Origin: Puniceicoccaceae bacterium K14
Lineage (GTDB): Bacteria; Verrucomicrobiota; Verrucomicrobiia; Opitutales; Opitutaceae
Direction: 5' to 3'
Length of the DNA stretch: 64,000 nucleotides
Assembly: GCA_022538095.1 (NCBI GenBank)
Contig: JAKYXN010000007.1
Span: forward strand, 1 to 64,000
The notes under the pieces are model-generated. The model was not told where the DNA came from and searched no databases. It saw only the letters and a program-made list of their open reading frames with translations. A program made the position numbers and the translations under genes. Of this stretch, positions 8,960 through 17,645 are shown in pieces. Each line of letters begins with the position of its first letter. Positions within the stretch are counted from its first letter, which is position 1.

Positions 8960-10564
8960 CTAATTAGTAGTCACATCAATTGCAGTAGTCATCGCCTCAA
9001 AAATCTCCTCATACAATTCCTCACTTACGGGTTTCTCGAGATACGGAATCAATTCATCAGGCCCCTCAGGCGAACGCCCCACTTCTTCCTTGAATCGCCT
9101 TAATCCATCTCGAACAGAGTCCCATTTTCGGTGTCCCGGCTCGGCCGAACTACCCGAAGAAAGATTAGGTCCAAAGTAAGTAAGGTCTTCCCAAATGTGA
9201 TCAACTGGCCTAGCTTCATACAGAACAATTGCTGAAGATTCTGATTCTGGTCGAATGTCACTATACTTAACGATATCATATCGATTCAAAATCAACGGAC
9301 TTAAAGGCCCCTCTATGTATTCGTAGAGCTCACTCGCTTCTTCAGGAGGCGTGCCTCCCGATTGCTCCAAATAACTACGAAACGCCTCCTGCAAAATAAC
9401 TTGCGTCTTGTACTTCGCTTTCGTCCTGACTTTAGCGAGCTGCATTCGATAGTCTGCCACAGTCTCAACCTCACCCAATTTAACCGCATCCAGCCAATCA
9501 TTTGATTCCAGCATATCCATCTCCGGGATACGCCAATGCTCATTCTCCGAAACAAATTTAACCAAACCGCTCACACGGCCGACCCATTTCTCCATCGCTT
9601 CTTCCATTTCTAACAGAGAAAACCCATGGGGGCCCAATTCATCTGGATCAGCCATAGATTCTTGGAGCGATAGTTGTTTCGCCATCAATTCCTTCAGGCT
9701 TGTGCGCAAAGTAGCTATCTGACTATCCAGATTCCCAGTGCTCTTCACCTCTGATCTTAACGCATCTACTTCCAATTGAGCTGACTCCAAACACCCTCGT
9801 TCGTACAACCCCACACCTATAATCAAGCTTCCTATTAACGACACTCCCACTAATGAAATTTTACTCGTACTCATAACAGTTATCAATGTTCCCAATACAG
9901 ACGATCCAGCGACAGCAACCGTTCCAAGCCCAACTCCACTCACAATCGATGCCGAAAGCCCCACTGGAGCGGCAATCGCGTTTTGTCCGCCAAGAACAAC
10001 ACCAAGAGCCGTCACAGTAGAACGAATTCCCCTTTTTCCTAAGACGCCACTCAATTGGTCAAGAGCACGCGACACACGCATCCGTGCTGCATTTTCGCTC
10101 AGTGAAAGCAGTTCCCCTATCTCAGAAAAACTCCGTTTCTCATAAAACCGTAAACACACCGCCGATCGGTCGATCTCCGTTAGCTCGCTGACAGCTTCAT
10201 CCAACACCGGCCGCACCTTTTCCCAATCGCGAACGCGATCGTCATCGTCTATCTCATCCATACGCAGGGCCTCTATCTCCCTCTCTGCTCTTCGGCGTTC
10301 AGACCGCATCGCTTTCAACGCGGTATAACGCGCTGCCCGGTACAACCATCCAGATACAACGACCTCTTCGCGAATTTCATCTGCGCATCGTGCCAATGAA
10401 ATGAATACTTCTTGGCAAATATCTCTGGCTAACGCATCATTTCCTCCCACTTGACGATACGCGACCGAATACACCAAATCCAAATGCCGCTTCACCAATT
10501 CCTCAAAAGCTTCACTCGAATCTTCGCGGCTATATTTCCTAATCAATTCAAAATCGTCCTGCAT
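8960..10564 (-). CDS. ECF-type RNA polymerase sigma factor with membrane-spanning C-terminal extension
   Basis: A 534-residue protein. Residues ~5-90 are sigma region 2 (RHLDLVYSVAYRQVG, then DICQEVFISLA and GWLYRAARY) and ~115-175 are region 4 (ELTEIDRSAVCLRFYEKRSFSEIG, then ENAARMRVSRALDQL). Ordinary ECF sigmas end here at about 180 residues. This one continues through a hydrophobic stretch (~198-230), a clear transmembrane helix (~236-256), a coiled coil (~260-305) and a helical domain like that of the next gene. No anti-sigma gene of a known type is adjacent, so the extension may hold the sensing or inhibiting function in cis. Similar tethered sigmas are known in Planctomycetes and Verrucomicrobia. 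The ATG start is the only one giving a full region 2. Confidence 0.9.
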   Translation of the reverse strand: MQDDFELIRKYSREDSSEAFEELVKRHLDLVYSVAYRQVGGNDALARDICQEVFISLARCADEIREEVVVSGWLYRAARYTALKAMRSERRRAEREIEALRMDEIDDDDRVRDWEKVRPVLDEAVSELTEIDRSAVCLRFYEKRSFSEIGELLSLSENAARMRVSRALDQLSGVLGKRGIRSTVTALGVVLGGQNAIAAPVGLSASIVSGVGLGTVAVAGSSVLGTLITVMSTSKISLVGVSLIGSLIIGVGLYERGCLESAQLEVDALRSEVKSTGNLDSQIATLRTSLKELMAKQLSLQESMADPDELGPHGFSLLEMEEAMEKWVGRVSGLVKFVSENEHWRIPEMDMLESNDWLDAVKLGEVETVADYRMQLAKVRTKAKYKTQVILQEAFRSYLEQSGGTPPEEASELYEYIEGPLSPLILNRYDIVKYSDIRPESESSAIVLYEARPVDHIWEDLTYFGPNLSSGSSAEPGHRKWDSVRDGLRRFKEEVGRSPEGPDELIPYLEKPVSEELYEEIFEAMTTAIDVTTN

Positions 10565-10624
10565 ACTCTTCTAACACCAAATACCCGCAGAAGTTCGAAC
10601 CGCACAATAAAACGAAAAAAAGTT

Positions 10625-11842
10625 TCAATCGCTTTTTATAGTCGACCCAAAGCGACTTCCGATAGCCACACCACCCACCAACATCGCTACCGACGCGTAA
10701 AACATGTAATCGAAGAGGTAAGGTATTGGTTGCCAACCCAATCCTCCCGGTAAAGGCAAATAAACCAAAGCCAACTGACTAATAACCGCACCTACGATAA
10801 AGAGCGCAATTCCTATCCTCAACCCAATACCCTCTTTTAAGAAACCTAACTCTATTCCCCATGCCCAAAGCAAAGGCGTAACAACCCCTAAAAACACCAG
10901 ATGCAAAAACGCGATCACCATAAAATGCTGCGTGCCCAAAACCTCCATACTCGGAAAAATTACCACAAATTGCAAAACGACCTTTAAAACAAATAGCCCA
11001 ACTGCAGCACGCCCTAAGCCCGACGCCAATCGACTCGAAAACCAGGCCTCAGACCGTCCTACCAACCACAACAACCGAACCACAGCAACAAGCTGCAAAG
11101 CTCCACCGACACAAGCCACCGAGCGAACCCACTCGACTCCATCTACCCAAAGCGCCGACTGAGCATATGTTAATAAAATCGCTACCGCCAACAGGACCAG
11201 ATACCGCTTCACACTCGCTTCCAACTCATTCGAAATCTGACAACGAACAACCTGCAACCCTGCTGCGATTAAGAAAAAGACAAACCACCCATTGTATTGA
11301 AAATGCAAATAATAATAGACGCCCAAGTCTCTCCAAATTGTATCTCTCAATTCGCTCACCATAATCGGCCCCAACGCAAAGGGTCCTACTGATGAGATTA
11401 GCAAAAACCAAGCACCCAGCTTAAGCGCAAAGCCCGCAACTCGCGTCGCTCGATTTCGTCTCACCAAACGAATAACAAACAACACCGAGCACAGCAAATG
11501 CAGTGTGGAAAATACAATGCTCCATAACGCATATCCTTGAATTGGAAACGCAACAAGCATCCCCAAGACTCCCAATTGGCAAAATAAAAACATCTTCCAA
11601 CACCACGACCGATCCTCAGGCAAAACAAACAGCCGAAATGCCAACGCAAAAAAGCCATTGAAGACCCATCCCAAAAAACCCACGTGGGAATGCGCATGTT
11701 TCACGTACCCAAAAGAAAACCCTTCCAATGGAAATACAAACTGCATTCGCAGCAATACACCGATCAAAAAAGTCACGCACATATAAGCCACCGCTACTCT
11801 AAAGCAATGTCGCTCCATCGCACTATTCCCTTTACCTATCAT
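10625..11842 (-). CDS. Polytopic membrane protein, heme-copper-oxidase subunit I-like
   Basis: A 405-residue protein with about twelve transmembrane segments and almost no soluble parts. Histidines lie within or beside helices: KHAHSHVGFLGWVFNGFFAL near residue 48, YYYLHFQYNGWFVF near 183, and LGTQHFMVIAFLHLVF near 304. That spacing recalls haem- or metal-binding histidines of cytochrome oxidase subunit I and NnrS-like proteins, but the full copper/haem ligand set could not be confirmed. The safest call is a conserved membrane protein of unknown function, with a redox or metal role possible. It ends 60 bp upstream of the sigma gene start and is transcribed in the same direction, while the DUF4870 gene diverges from it. 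Confidence 0.75.
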   Translation of the reverse strand: MIGKGNSAMERHCFRVAVAYMCVTFLIGVLLRMQFVFPLEGFSFGYVKHAHSHVGFLGWVFNGFFALAFRLFVLPEDRSWCWKMFLFCQLGVLGMLVAFPIQGYALWSIVFSTLHLLCSVLFVIRLVRRNRATRVAGFALKLGAWFLLISSVGPFALGPIMVSELRDTIWRDLGVYYYLHFQYNGWFVFFLIAAGLQVVRCQISNELEASVKRYLVLLAVAILLTYAQSALWVDGVEWVRSVACVGGALQLVAVVRLLWLVGRSEAWFSSRLASGLGRAAVGLFVLKVVLQFVVIFPSMEVLGTQHFMVIAFLHLVFLGVVTPLLWAWGIELGFLKEGIGLRIGIALFIVGAVISQLALVYLPLPGGLGWQPIPYLFDYMFYASVAMLVGGVAIGSRFGSTIKSD

Positions 11843-11984
11843 CCTAACTGACAGGTCTAGCCGATATAAACCCCGACACCAGCTATAATCATCCGAATTT
11901 AGTCCTTCTTTTCAAAATCAAATCGATTTAACTTCAACAACTTAAGGCTCGATTTATTATAATTTTTGCGATTCCATTTCGCCT

Positions 11985-12350
11985 ATGGAACAATCAGCTG
12001 AATCACCTGAACAACCAGACTCAACCCCACCCCAATCAGAGTCCACACCACCCGCTAGCGAAAATAAGACCGTCGCTATCGTTGCCTACCTAACAATCAT
12101 CGGCTTTATCATCGCCATTGTTCTCAACAGCAAAGATAAAACCGCACTAGGCTCCTTCCATCTCAGGCAAATGATGGGGTTAGCAATTGGTTCGATCGTT
12201 TGTGGATTTATCCCAATCGTGGGTCTCTTCTCTTTCTTCTTTTTTATATTTCTTTGGGTCATGGGTCTCATCGCGGCCTCCAGTGGTCAAATGAAGCCCG
12301 TCCCCTTACTTGGAGAAAAATTCGACGAGTGGTTTAAAAACGTTTTTTAA
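11985..12350 (+). CDS. DUF4870/Tic20-like small membrane protein
   Basis: A 121-residue protein with a Pro/Ser/Glu-rich disordered N-terminus (residues 1-27) followed by three to four membrane helices. The sequence KTVAIVAYLTIIGFIIAIV, then FHLRQMMGLAIGS, then FIFLWVMGLIAA with a terminal VPLLGEKF, is the usual DUF4870 layout, in which a short amphipathic FHxRQ segment separates two helices. The biochemical role of this family is unknown. It is a single-gene unit: it diverges from the large membrane protein upstream, and a clear terminator follows 26 bp after the stop. Confidence 0.85.
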   Translation: MEQSAESPEQPDSTPPQSESTPPASENKTVAIVAYLTIIGFIIAIVLNSKDKTALGSFHLRQMMGLAIGSIVCGFIPIVGLFSFFFFIFLWVMGLIAASSGQMKPVPLLGEKFDEWFKNVF

Positions 12351-12376
12351 ACTATATACCCCCAAAAAAATAAAAG

Positions 12377-12404
12377 AGCCTTCCATCACTTGGAGGGCTT
12401 TTTT
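12377..12404 (+). terminator. Rho-independent terminator after the DUF4870 gene
   Basis: AGCCTTCCA (12377-12385) pairs with TGGAGGGCT (12391-12399) around the loop TCACT, with one G-T pair, and is followed by a run of six T. An A run upstream makes it potentially bidirectional, so it could also end transcripts from the RidA remnant on the other strand. Confidence 0.85.
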
Positions 12405-12546
12405 ATTTTACATAAACTCCAATGAATTCGATCTCAATCAATGCATCGCCAAGCAGAGTCTCTACTGGGAAAGCAGTCCGCACCGGTTTCGTTGGCTTAA
12501 GTTTTCCATGATAGAAAAACCTTCGATAAGCTGAATTCCAGTTTTT
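12403..12546 (-). pseudogene. RidA/YjgF-family remnant (C-terminal third)
   Basis: The last 47 codons of a minus-strand frame read NWNSAYRRFF, then KPVRTAFPVETLLGDALIEIEF. This matches the C-terminal part of RidA-family enamine/imine deaminases, where Pro-x-Arg-Thr and the DALIEIE strand are diagnostic. Upstream of it the frame no longer resembles RidA: the N-terminal two thirds are missing or replaced. It abuts a decayed D-amino-acid-oxidase-like gene. The two activities are commonly clustered, since RidA removes the imines such oxidases make, so both probably come from one decayed operon or island. Confidence 0.7.
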
Positions 12547-12631
12547 TGAATACGGATAAGGATTGCTGCTCAATCGTCCCAAATTAGTCACCCAAAATAA
12601 CATCGAGTGTGGCAACAGGTGTATGGTCGCC

Positions 12632-13127
12632 ACTATAGAATGGGTGGACACCTACGCAATTTCTAATAAACCTTGGGAAGAGGCACAAAAGAAAAACCCT
12701 TTTGCTCAGCCATTTGCTAAAAAAAGATCTCGAATGATCTACAATATTTCCGCCTACATGCAAACGCTAATCAACGAATTTACCTCATCAGGCGGAAATA
12801 TCGTCGTTAAGGAATTTTTCACTACAGAAACATTTTTCGAAAATCCCGGAAAACACAATAATCAACGCCACAGGTTTCGGAGCGAAAGCGCTTCTCAGCG
12901 ACGACAAAATGGTTCCGGTCAGAGATCAGTTAACTTTTCTGATGCCACAACCAGAAGTAAACTGCCAATTCAGCAACAACGACGCCTATGCAATTCCTCG
13001 CAGAGATGGATTAGTCGTCGGCTCAACCGATAATGGCCGATACGGTTCCACCGACTTATCAGTTGACCTCAAACAAACCTACGATGCGGTCGCTTCTTTA
13101 GCCCAGTCAATGAAAACGCTTTATTAG
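12632..13127 (+). pseudogene. Decayed FAD-dependent D-amino-acid-oxidase-like gene
   Basis: Two frames join into one DAO-like C-terminal half. The first carries IEWVDTYAIS and IVVKEFF; the second reads TIINATGFGAKALLS, VPVRDQLTFLMPQP and YAIPRRDGLVVGSTDN. These are the typical 'N-TG-GA--L--D--PVRGQ' and 'Y--PR-DG-V-GGT' blocks of the DAO fold. A single-base shift near 12850-12856 (after ENPGK) breaks the frame, and the N-terminal FAD-binding GxGxxG part is absent. The last codons overlap the end of the convergent FAH gene by four bases. A sequencing error could explain the shift but not the missing N-terminus. Confidence 0.8.
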
Positions 13128-13786
13128 TAAATTACGCTTGTATTCACTTTCAAAGCATCCCCCAAGAGAACTGTTAGGGTATCGCCAGGGCTCAACGGGC
13201 CGACTCCCGCTGGTGTGCCAGTCAAGACCACATCGCCTGGAACCAATGTGAAATGCTCGCTTATTTCGCTTAGCAACTCCAATGTAGGGAAAATCATATC
13301 CCGCGTATTGCCATCCTGAACAACCCTGCCGTTTCTCTCTAACTTTAAGTCTATATTCTGGAGATCGCCCGAATAGCTCACAAACTCAGACAAAGGGCAG
13401 GACCCATCAAACGCCTTCGCTTTTTCCCAGGGCAACCCCATACCCTTCAGCTTATCTTGTACATCTCGCAAGGTAAGGTCCAAAGCTATACCAATGCCCA
13501 CGATCGCTTTCTTTGCCTCCGAAACGCTTGCCGACGTCAAACGCTCCCCGACCAAGATTGCCAGTTCTGTCTCAAAGTGACACGACCCGCGACCCATTGG
13601 AACCGCAAACGGTTCTTCAAGAGAAACAAGAGCATTGGGAGCCTTCATAAACAAAATCGGCTCCGCCGGAATTGCATTATTCAATTCCTTAGCATGATCC
13701 GCGTAATTGCGTCCGACGCAAACAATCTTCCCAACTGGCAAAGAAGAGAAATCCCCGTTCAAACGGTGCTGGTATCTTGTTTTCAT
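13124..13786 (-). CDS. Fumarylacetoacetate hydrolase (FAH) family protein
   Basis: A 220-residue soluble enzyme of the short YcgM/FAHD1-like group. IVCVGRNYADHAKEL (residues ~21-35), FMKAPNAL, and the metal-binding FETELAILVG near 72 are conserved. Later come WEKAKAFDGSCPLSEFV, MIFPTLELLSEIS and the closing LVPGDVVLTGTPAGVGPL block. Members act as acylpyruvate hydrolases, oxaloacetate decarboxylases or enol isomerases; the exact substrate here is unknown. Its start codon overlaps the stop of the Nudix gene (TAATG), which indicates translational coupling. Confidence 0.93.
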   Translation of the reverse strand: MKTRYQHRLNGDFSSLPVGKIVCVGRNYADHAKELNNAIPAEPILFMKAPNALVSLEEPFAVPMGRGSCHFETELAILVGERLTSASVSEAKKAIVGIGIALDLTLRDVQDKLKGMGLPWEKAKAFDGSCPLSEFVSYSGDLQNIDLKLERNGRVVQDGNTRDMIFPTLELLSEISEHFTLVPGDVVLTGTPAGVGPLSPGDTLTVLLGDALKVNTSVIY

Positions 13787-14208
13787 TATTCTTCTTCCAA
13801 AAATTCACGGTGCTCCGAGATCATCAACTCAGGGAGTTCATTAAAAAACGCCATCTCCCGAGCCTGGTCGCTTCCTCGCATTTTTCCGCGTTTCCCAATC
13901 ACTTGAAACACCAAGCTCACCGCATGTCTAAACGGATTTCCCTCATCGGGAAATTCGAGGGTGCCAATCAATTCAAACCCACGGGCAGTCAATCCTGTCT
14001 CATTCTCGAGGATACGCCTTGCCGCATCCTCCAAGGGCTCTCCAAGTAAAACAGTACCACCTGGCAAATGCCAAAACCCTTTACCTGGGTCGATTTCCCT
14101 CTTAGTCAACAAAACGCCATCGTCCGAATCGACGATCAAGTCGATGCAAAGTCGCGGCACACGACTGTAAATAGATTTAAATTCTTCTGGAGGTAGATAT
14201 TTTGGCAT
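13786..14208 (-). CDS. Nudix hydrolase, GDP-mannose mannosyl hydrolase-like
   Basis: A 140-residue Nudix protein. The box reads GGTVLLGEPLEDAARRILEN then ETGL. The first Glu of the usual REUxEE is replaced: the Arg is followed by Ile. That exact change marks GDP-mannose mannosyl hydrolases (Gmm), which hydrolyse the glycosidic rather than the pyrophosphate bond. The preceding strand PRLCIDLIVDSDDGVLLTKR and GFWHLPGG also resemble Gmm. It would release mannose (or glucose) from the GDP-sugar in the cytoplasm. It is coupled to the FAH gene by a one-base overlap, but no other nucleotide-sugar gene is nearby, so the substrate remains inference. Confidence 0.85.
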   Translation of the reverse strand: MPKYLPPEEFKSIYSRVPRLCIDLIVDSDDGVLLTKREIDPGKGFWHLPGGTVLLGEPLEDAARRILENETGLTARGFELIGTLEFPDEGNPFRHAVSLVFQVIGKRGKMRGSDQAREMAFFNELPELMISEHREFLEEE

Positions 14209-14267
14209 AAGTTGGCGTAAGTATCTGCCTTCTAAGGGCTAACTCTTCAATTCAATTATACGATAAA

Positions 14268-15302
14268 TCAGTGCTCATGATTTTCATAATGCTCGCGAAG
14301 AAAATCCCTTCCAAAGTCACCCTCGAAATCCCGCCAAACAGCGTGGATATGATTAGCCCGGTTTTGCACATTATCGTATTCAATTAAAAAGGATTCGCCT
14401 TGAATTCTGTAATAGTGTCCATCGCCCTTTTCCAAACTGCCTGCCCAGCTGAAGCGGATTTCATCTAAATCATCAGATTCGATCTTTTCCCAGCGAGAAT
14501 TTGCTAAACCTGTTTCGAGACTACTCAAATAGATATGGATCAAACGGGTAACCAATTCCAACTGATTCGTTTCTAATTCACCCAGCGAAATACCAGAACT
14601 CTCAAGTGGCTCTACCTTTAGCAAAGACCCAGTTATAATTTCCCTATACGCTCGATCTGAAACTACCACTTTTCTCCTTTGCTCGTCATTCAAGGTAGCC
14701 ATAAACTCACGAGCGATTTGCTCTTCATTATGTAAGACCCGCTGATCCTTAGCAAAGCCAGCAACTCCCGTCGCATTCGCTGGATTGGCCCCAAAAAATT
14801 GAGGGGTTACAGAAACCTCGCCACCACTACCAAAAGTAAAGTTCAAAGATAAATGGTGCCCCTCATAACGCATTCCCCAATTTTTCTTGCCTCCAGGCGA
14901 GCCAAACAAAGACAAATAATATTTTTCTGGATCGCGCAAAGAACTCCCACCCGACTGTTCAAACAAAATCTGTTCCAACCCAATAATTCCTTTCACCTTC
15001 TGACGTCCTGAATCACTCAATACAGTTCGGAGCAATCTTTCTAGTAATTCTTTTTGTGATTCGTCTAAACTCTTTAAGCTAATCCCTTTTCGCTGTTTCG
15101 GCACATAATTCCAACTATAGCGCTCATTCCCCTCAAATGACAAAAGCACGCTGCCCCTCTGTTCGTCCGAAAGCGAACTGAGGAATTCTCTGGCTGACTC
15201 GGATACTCTTTGAATTAGATCATCATGCTTACTAAATGCACCAGAATTTGACGCTAAAAGGCACAGCAAGAAAAACACTGAGGTTGGGGTAATAGAGCTC
15301 AT
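14268..15302 (-). CDS. DUF3500 family exported protein
   Basis: A 344-residue protein with a signal peptide (MSSITPTSVFFLLCLLAS, cleavage near residue 23). The DUF3500 marks are present: W-x-Y-x-P near residue 70, GISLKSLDESQKELLERLL, GIIGLEQILFE, RDPEKYYLSLFGSPG, WGMRYEGHHLSLNFT and TPQFFGANPA, with a further aspartate-rich RFSWAG segment and His-rich C-terminus. The function of the family is unknown; the EGHH block suggests a metal or catalytic site. The open frame extends 61 codons upstream, but that part is low-complexity and basic and would hide the signal peptide, so ATG 15302 was chosen. Confidence 0.88.
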   Translation of the reverse strand: MSSITPTSVFFLLCLLASNSGAFSKHDDLIQRVSESAREFLSSLSDEQRGSVLLSFEGNERYSWNYVPKQRKGISLKSLDESQKELLERLLRTVLSDSGRQKVKGIIGLEQILFEQSGGSSLRDPEKYYLSLFGSPGGKKNWGMRYEGHHLSLNFTFGSGGEVSVTPQFFGANPANATGVAGFAKDQRVLHNEEQIAREFMATLNDEQRRKVVVSDRAYREIITGSLLKVEPLESSGISLGELETNQLELVTRLIHIYLSSLETGLANSRWEKIESDDLDEIRFSWAGSLEKGDGHYYRIQGESFLIEYDNVQNRANHIHAVWRDFEGDFGRDFLREHYENHEH

Positions 15303-15802
15303 ATCTATTACACTACAAGAAACCTTCGGCATTAGCAAATGTGGATTGTTAGCCTTTTCCTCATTTTCTCTCACACATTGTCCCTTCCTACGTGATCGTC
15401 GACGCCCCATGCACTCAACAGACGATCTCCACTTCCATTTGCCAGAAGAACAAGCTGAACGCACTAGCGCCACCGCATTTACCAAAAAACTCCGTCTTGG
15501 ATGGATTACCTGGATAAGCTCAATATTCCCCCAAATTTGTCCAACTAGACTAAGATTCTTCTAGAGAAGAATTTGCGAGCTTACAGAACGTCAACTTTAC
15601 AGTGTAACCTTTTAAGTGTTTTCAATTAAAGTTATTGAGGGTTTTTATGTCACTTCATAAACTCATGAATCCCCTTAAATAGACTAATAGTTACACCATT
15701 ATTAGTATTTTTAATTATTACTATTTTAAATAGGCATTTTGACTAGCTCGTTTCGTTTCAGGAACTAAACAAAATGAAGATTCATAAAAATAGATCAACC
15801 AA
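15303..15802. other. AT-rich intergenic stretch with a perfect palindrome
   Basis: No gene is supported here. An 18-bp perfect inverted repeat lies at 15555-15572 (ATTCTTCT, AG, AGAAGAAT). The AT-rich part from 15600 to 15800 likely holds the promoter for the small exported protein that follows. No -35/-10 pair can be fixed with confidence. Confidence 0.4.
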
Positions 15803-16064
15803 ATGAATACACTAAAAAAAAATCAAAACCACAGTGACGGCTATACTATTGGTAGCTTCTTTTACCTGCTCTACTGTGTTAGCCAATGGAAACTCTTGGT
15901 ACGCTAACGATGACTATATTTTTATCACTTATTACGTTCCTGCGAATGCCTCTATGTTTGGCTATGTAGATGCATATACAGAGTCTGCAAGTGACACGGC
16001 GTACGCCGATGTGGTAGGCAAACGACAATACGCAACCCCACTCCAGCAACGCAAAACCACGTAA
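15803..16064 (+). pseudogene. Small exported protein with frameshift in a 9-A tract
   Basis: ATG at 15803 opens MNTL and then meets a run of nine A. With eight A the frame would continue as MNTLKKIKTTV into the next frame, TAILLVASFTCSTVLANG, a textbook signal peptide, followed by about 60 exported residues (WYANDDYIFITYYVPANASM) ending at 16064. With nine A the signal peptide is cut off from its natural start, leaving only a GTG at 15834. This is either a disrupted gene, a sequencing slip, or a slippery tract that gives some in-frame product. The mature part matches no family I know and ends soon after a degenerate tail. Confidence 0.55.
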
Positions 16065-16069
16065 GATTC

Positions 16070-16110
16070 TATAGTGGGCGTGATTCCTGATAATCAGGTC
16101 ACGCCTACTT
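16070..16110 (+). promoter_or_regulatory. Hairpin just upstream of the parvulin-like gene
   Basis: AGTGGGCGTGA (about 16072-16082) pairs with TCACGCCTACT (about 16099-16109), with one G-T pair, around a loop containing CCTGATAATCAGG, itself a short stem. The structure ends only about ten bases before the chosen start codon at 16119. It lacks a strong T run, so it is a weak terminator at best and may affect translation of the downstream gene. Confidence 0.45.
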
Positions 16111-16118
16111 TCAGAACT

Positions 16119-17435
16119 ATGAAAACACTCTCACTGATCATATGTTTAATCATTGCATCCATTAGAGGTTACGCCTCCGAATCAATGGACGGCGATACCG
16201 CTTTTAGCGTCGGCGATATCAGTATTTCTCAATACATTTACAATCGAGAAATCAACAAGGCATTTCGCAAAAGAACTCCCAGCAACCTCGAAAAAGAAAA
16301 ATGGATGAGAGACTGGATCGGGCGTCTACGCGTAGCTGGACACGCAATAGAAAAAGGGTATCGAAACAACACAGACGTTAAGCATGCGGTTAAGATACTA
16401 AGCCGCCACATGCTGCTAAAAGGTGAAGACGGTCCCTTTTACAAAGAAATTGTAGACTCTGAGATTGTACGCTCAGGTGTATCAATTGGGGGATTAAATC
16501 GAAAAGAACTCTACACAATGCGGCAATCCGTTTTAGAAAAATTGAGTAGCGGAGTGATAGAAGAATCTGAAATAATTACTTCCCGAAAAGCATCTCAAGC
16601 AATTGTCCAACTTTACAGAGACTTAACTGACAAACATAATTTGTCACCTGACATCCTAGTTGGCCAGTGCGAAGATCTCGAATTATTTAACTACGCAAAA
16701 CGAGGGCACAGGGTTTCAATCTCCACTCATCAGTTTATTAAAAGCTACGGTAACAAGGTCTACAAGAGGTACATCACAAAAGAGGCAGATCTCGATATAG
16801 AAATAAAAGAGTATATCGTAGATGAAGCTTTCTACTCCATGATAATTGAAAAAAACTTAGACCAAGAAAAGCATTTTGTTTGGGAAAAAGATAATTTCGA
16901 ATACAACACGATCTATAATGTATTTAAGATGAATGAATTCCTGAACAAGGTTACAGTATCGGATTCTAGCTGCTTAGAGCACTATAAAGCGAACCAGAAC
17001 TCGTTTGCGATCCCTTCTACAATATGCGCTTTTGAGATTCTCTTTGACGATATGGACGCTGCTCAAAAATCCAGACGAGTCATTCAAATAAGCATACGAG
17101 AAAATGGGCTAAAATCACTTGAACAGTTTATCAGCACAGCCGGATTTTCGTATTCAAAAGAAACAATAAAAACTGATTCAACAAAATTAAACAGCAACCT
17201 CGTCAACCGATTAGCCCAATCACCGCCAGGCTGGACTTCCAATGTTATGCCGAAAGGCAAACTATCAAGTTTTTGGGTTAAGGAATCCCACGAGGGACAG
17301 TCTTTCCTTCCATTCGAAATCGTAAAAGAGACAATAATGAAAAGGCTTGCCGATGAAATTGCGACGGCTCAAATAAGCAAATTTTCCGATGGATTAAGCG
17401 ATACTTTTTCGTTCATAGAGAGCACACCTTATTAA
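16119..17435 (+). CDS. Exported SurA/parvulin-like peptidyl-prolyl isomerase homologue
   Basis: A 438-residue protein with a signal peptide (MKTLSLIICLIIASIRGYAS). The N-terminal half is helical and charged, like the chaperone arm of SurA/PrsA proteins, starting with VGDISISQYIYNREI. The C-terminal part resembles a degenerate parvulin domain: VSDSSCLEHYKANQNSF, then AFEILFDDMDAAQKSRRVI, a G--SLEQFI segment, KGKLSSFWV and LPFEIVKETIMKRLADEI. The order (helix after 'Y---F', strand with I-F, GxLSxFWV, F-I----I) fits, but several isomerase residues are not obvious, so it may act only as a chaperone. ATG 16119 is preferred because the upstream frame would bury the signal peptide. Confidence 0.6.
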   Translation: MKTLSLIICLIIASIRGYASESMDGDTAFSVGDISISQYIYNREINKAFRKRTPSNLEKEKWMRDWIGRLRVAGHAIEKGYRNNTDVKHAVKILSRHMLLKGEDGPFYKEIVDSEIVRSGVSIGGLNRKELYTMRQSVLEKLSSGVIEESEIITSRKASQAIVQLYRDLTDKHNLSPDILVGQCEDLELFNYAKRGHRVSISTHQFIKSYGNKVYKRYITKEADLDIEIKEYIVDEAFYSMIIEKNLDQEKHFVWEKDNFEYNTIYNVFKMNEFLNKVTVSDSSCLEHYKANQNSFAIPSTICAFEILFDDMDAAQKSRRVIQISIRENGLKSLEQFISTAGFSYSKETIKTDSTKLNSNLVNRLAQSPPGWTSNVMPKGKLSSFWVKESHEGQSFLPFEIVKETIMKRLADEIATAQISKFSDGLSDTFSFIESTPY

Positions 17436-17645
17436 TAAGTAGAAAACGAACGATTCCAGTGCAAAGAAACAAACTCTCCATTCGGATCTTTCGCTCACAA
17501 AAACTAAACTCTAACGAAACGGTTTTCTGAACTTTAAACAGTGCATCCGCAAGATTTCATAGGCTTGATAGTGAAACGACTGCCTACACTTTCGTGCAAC
17601 AGCCGTTCAAACTACTACGAACTCAAGAACTAACAGGCAAATTTT

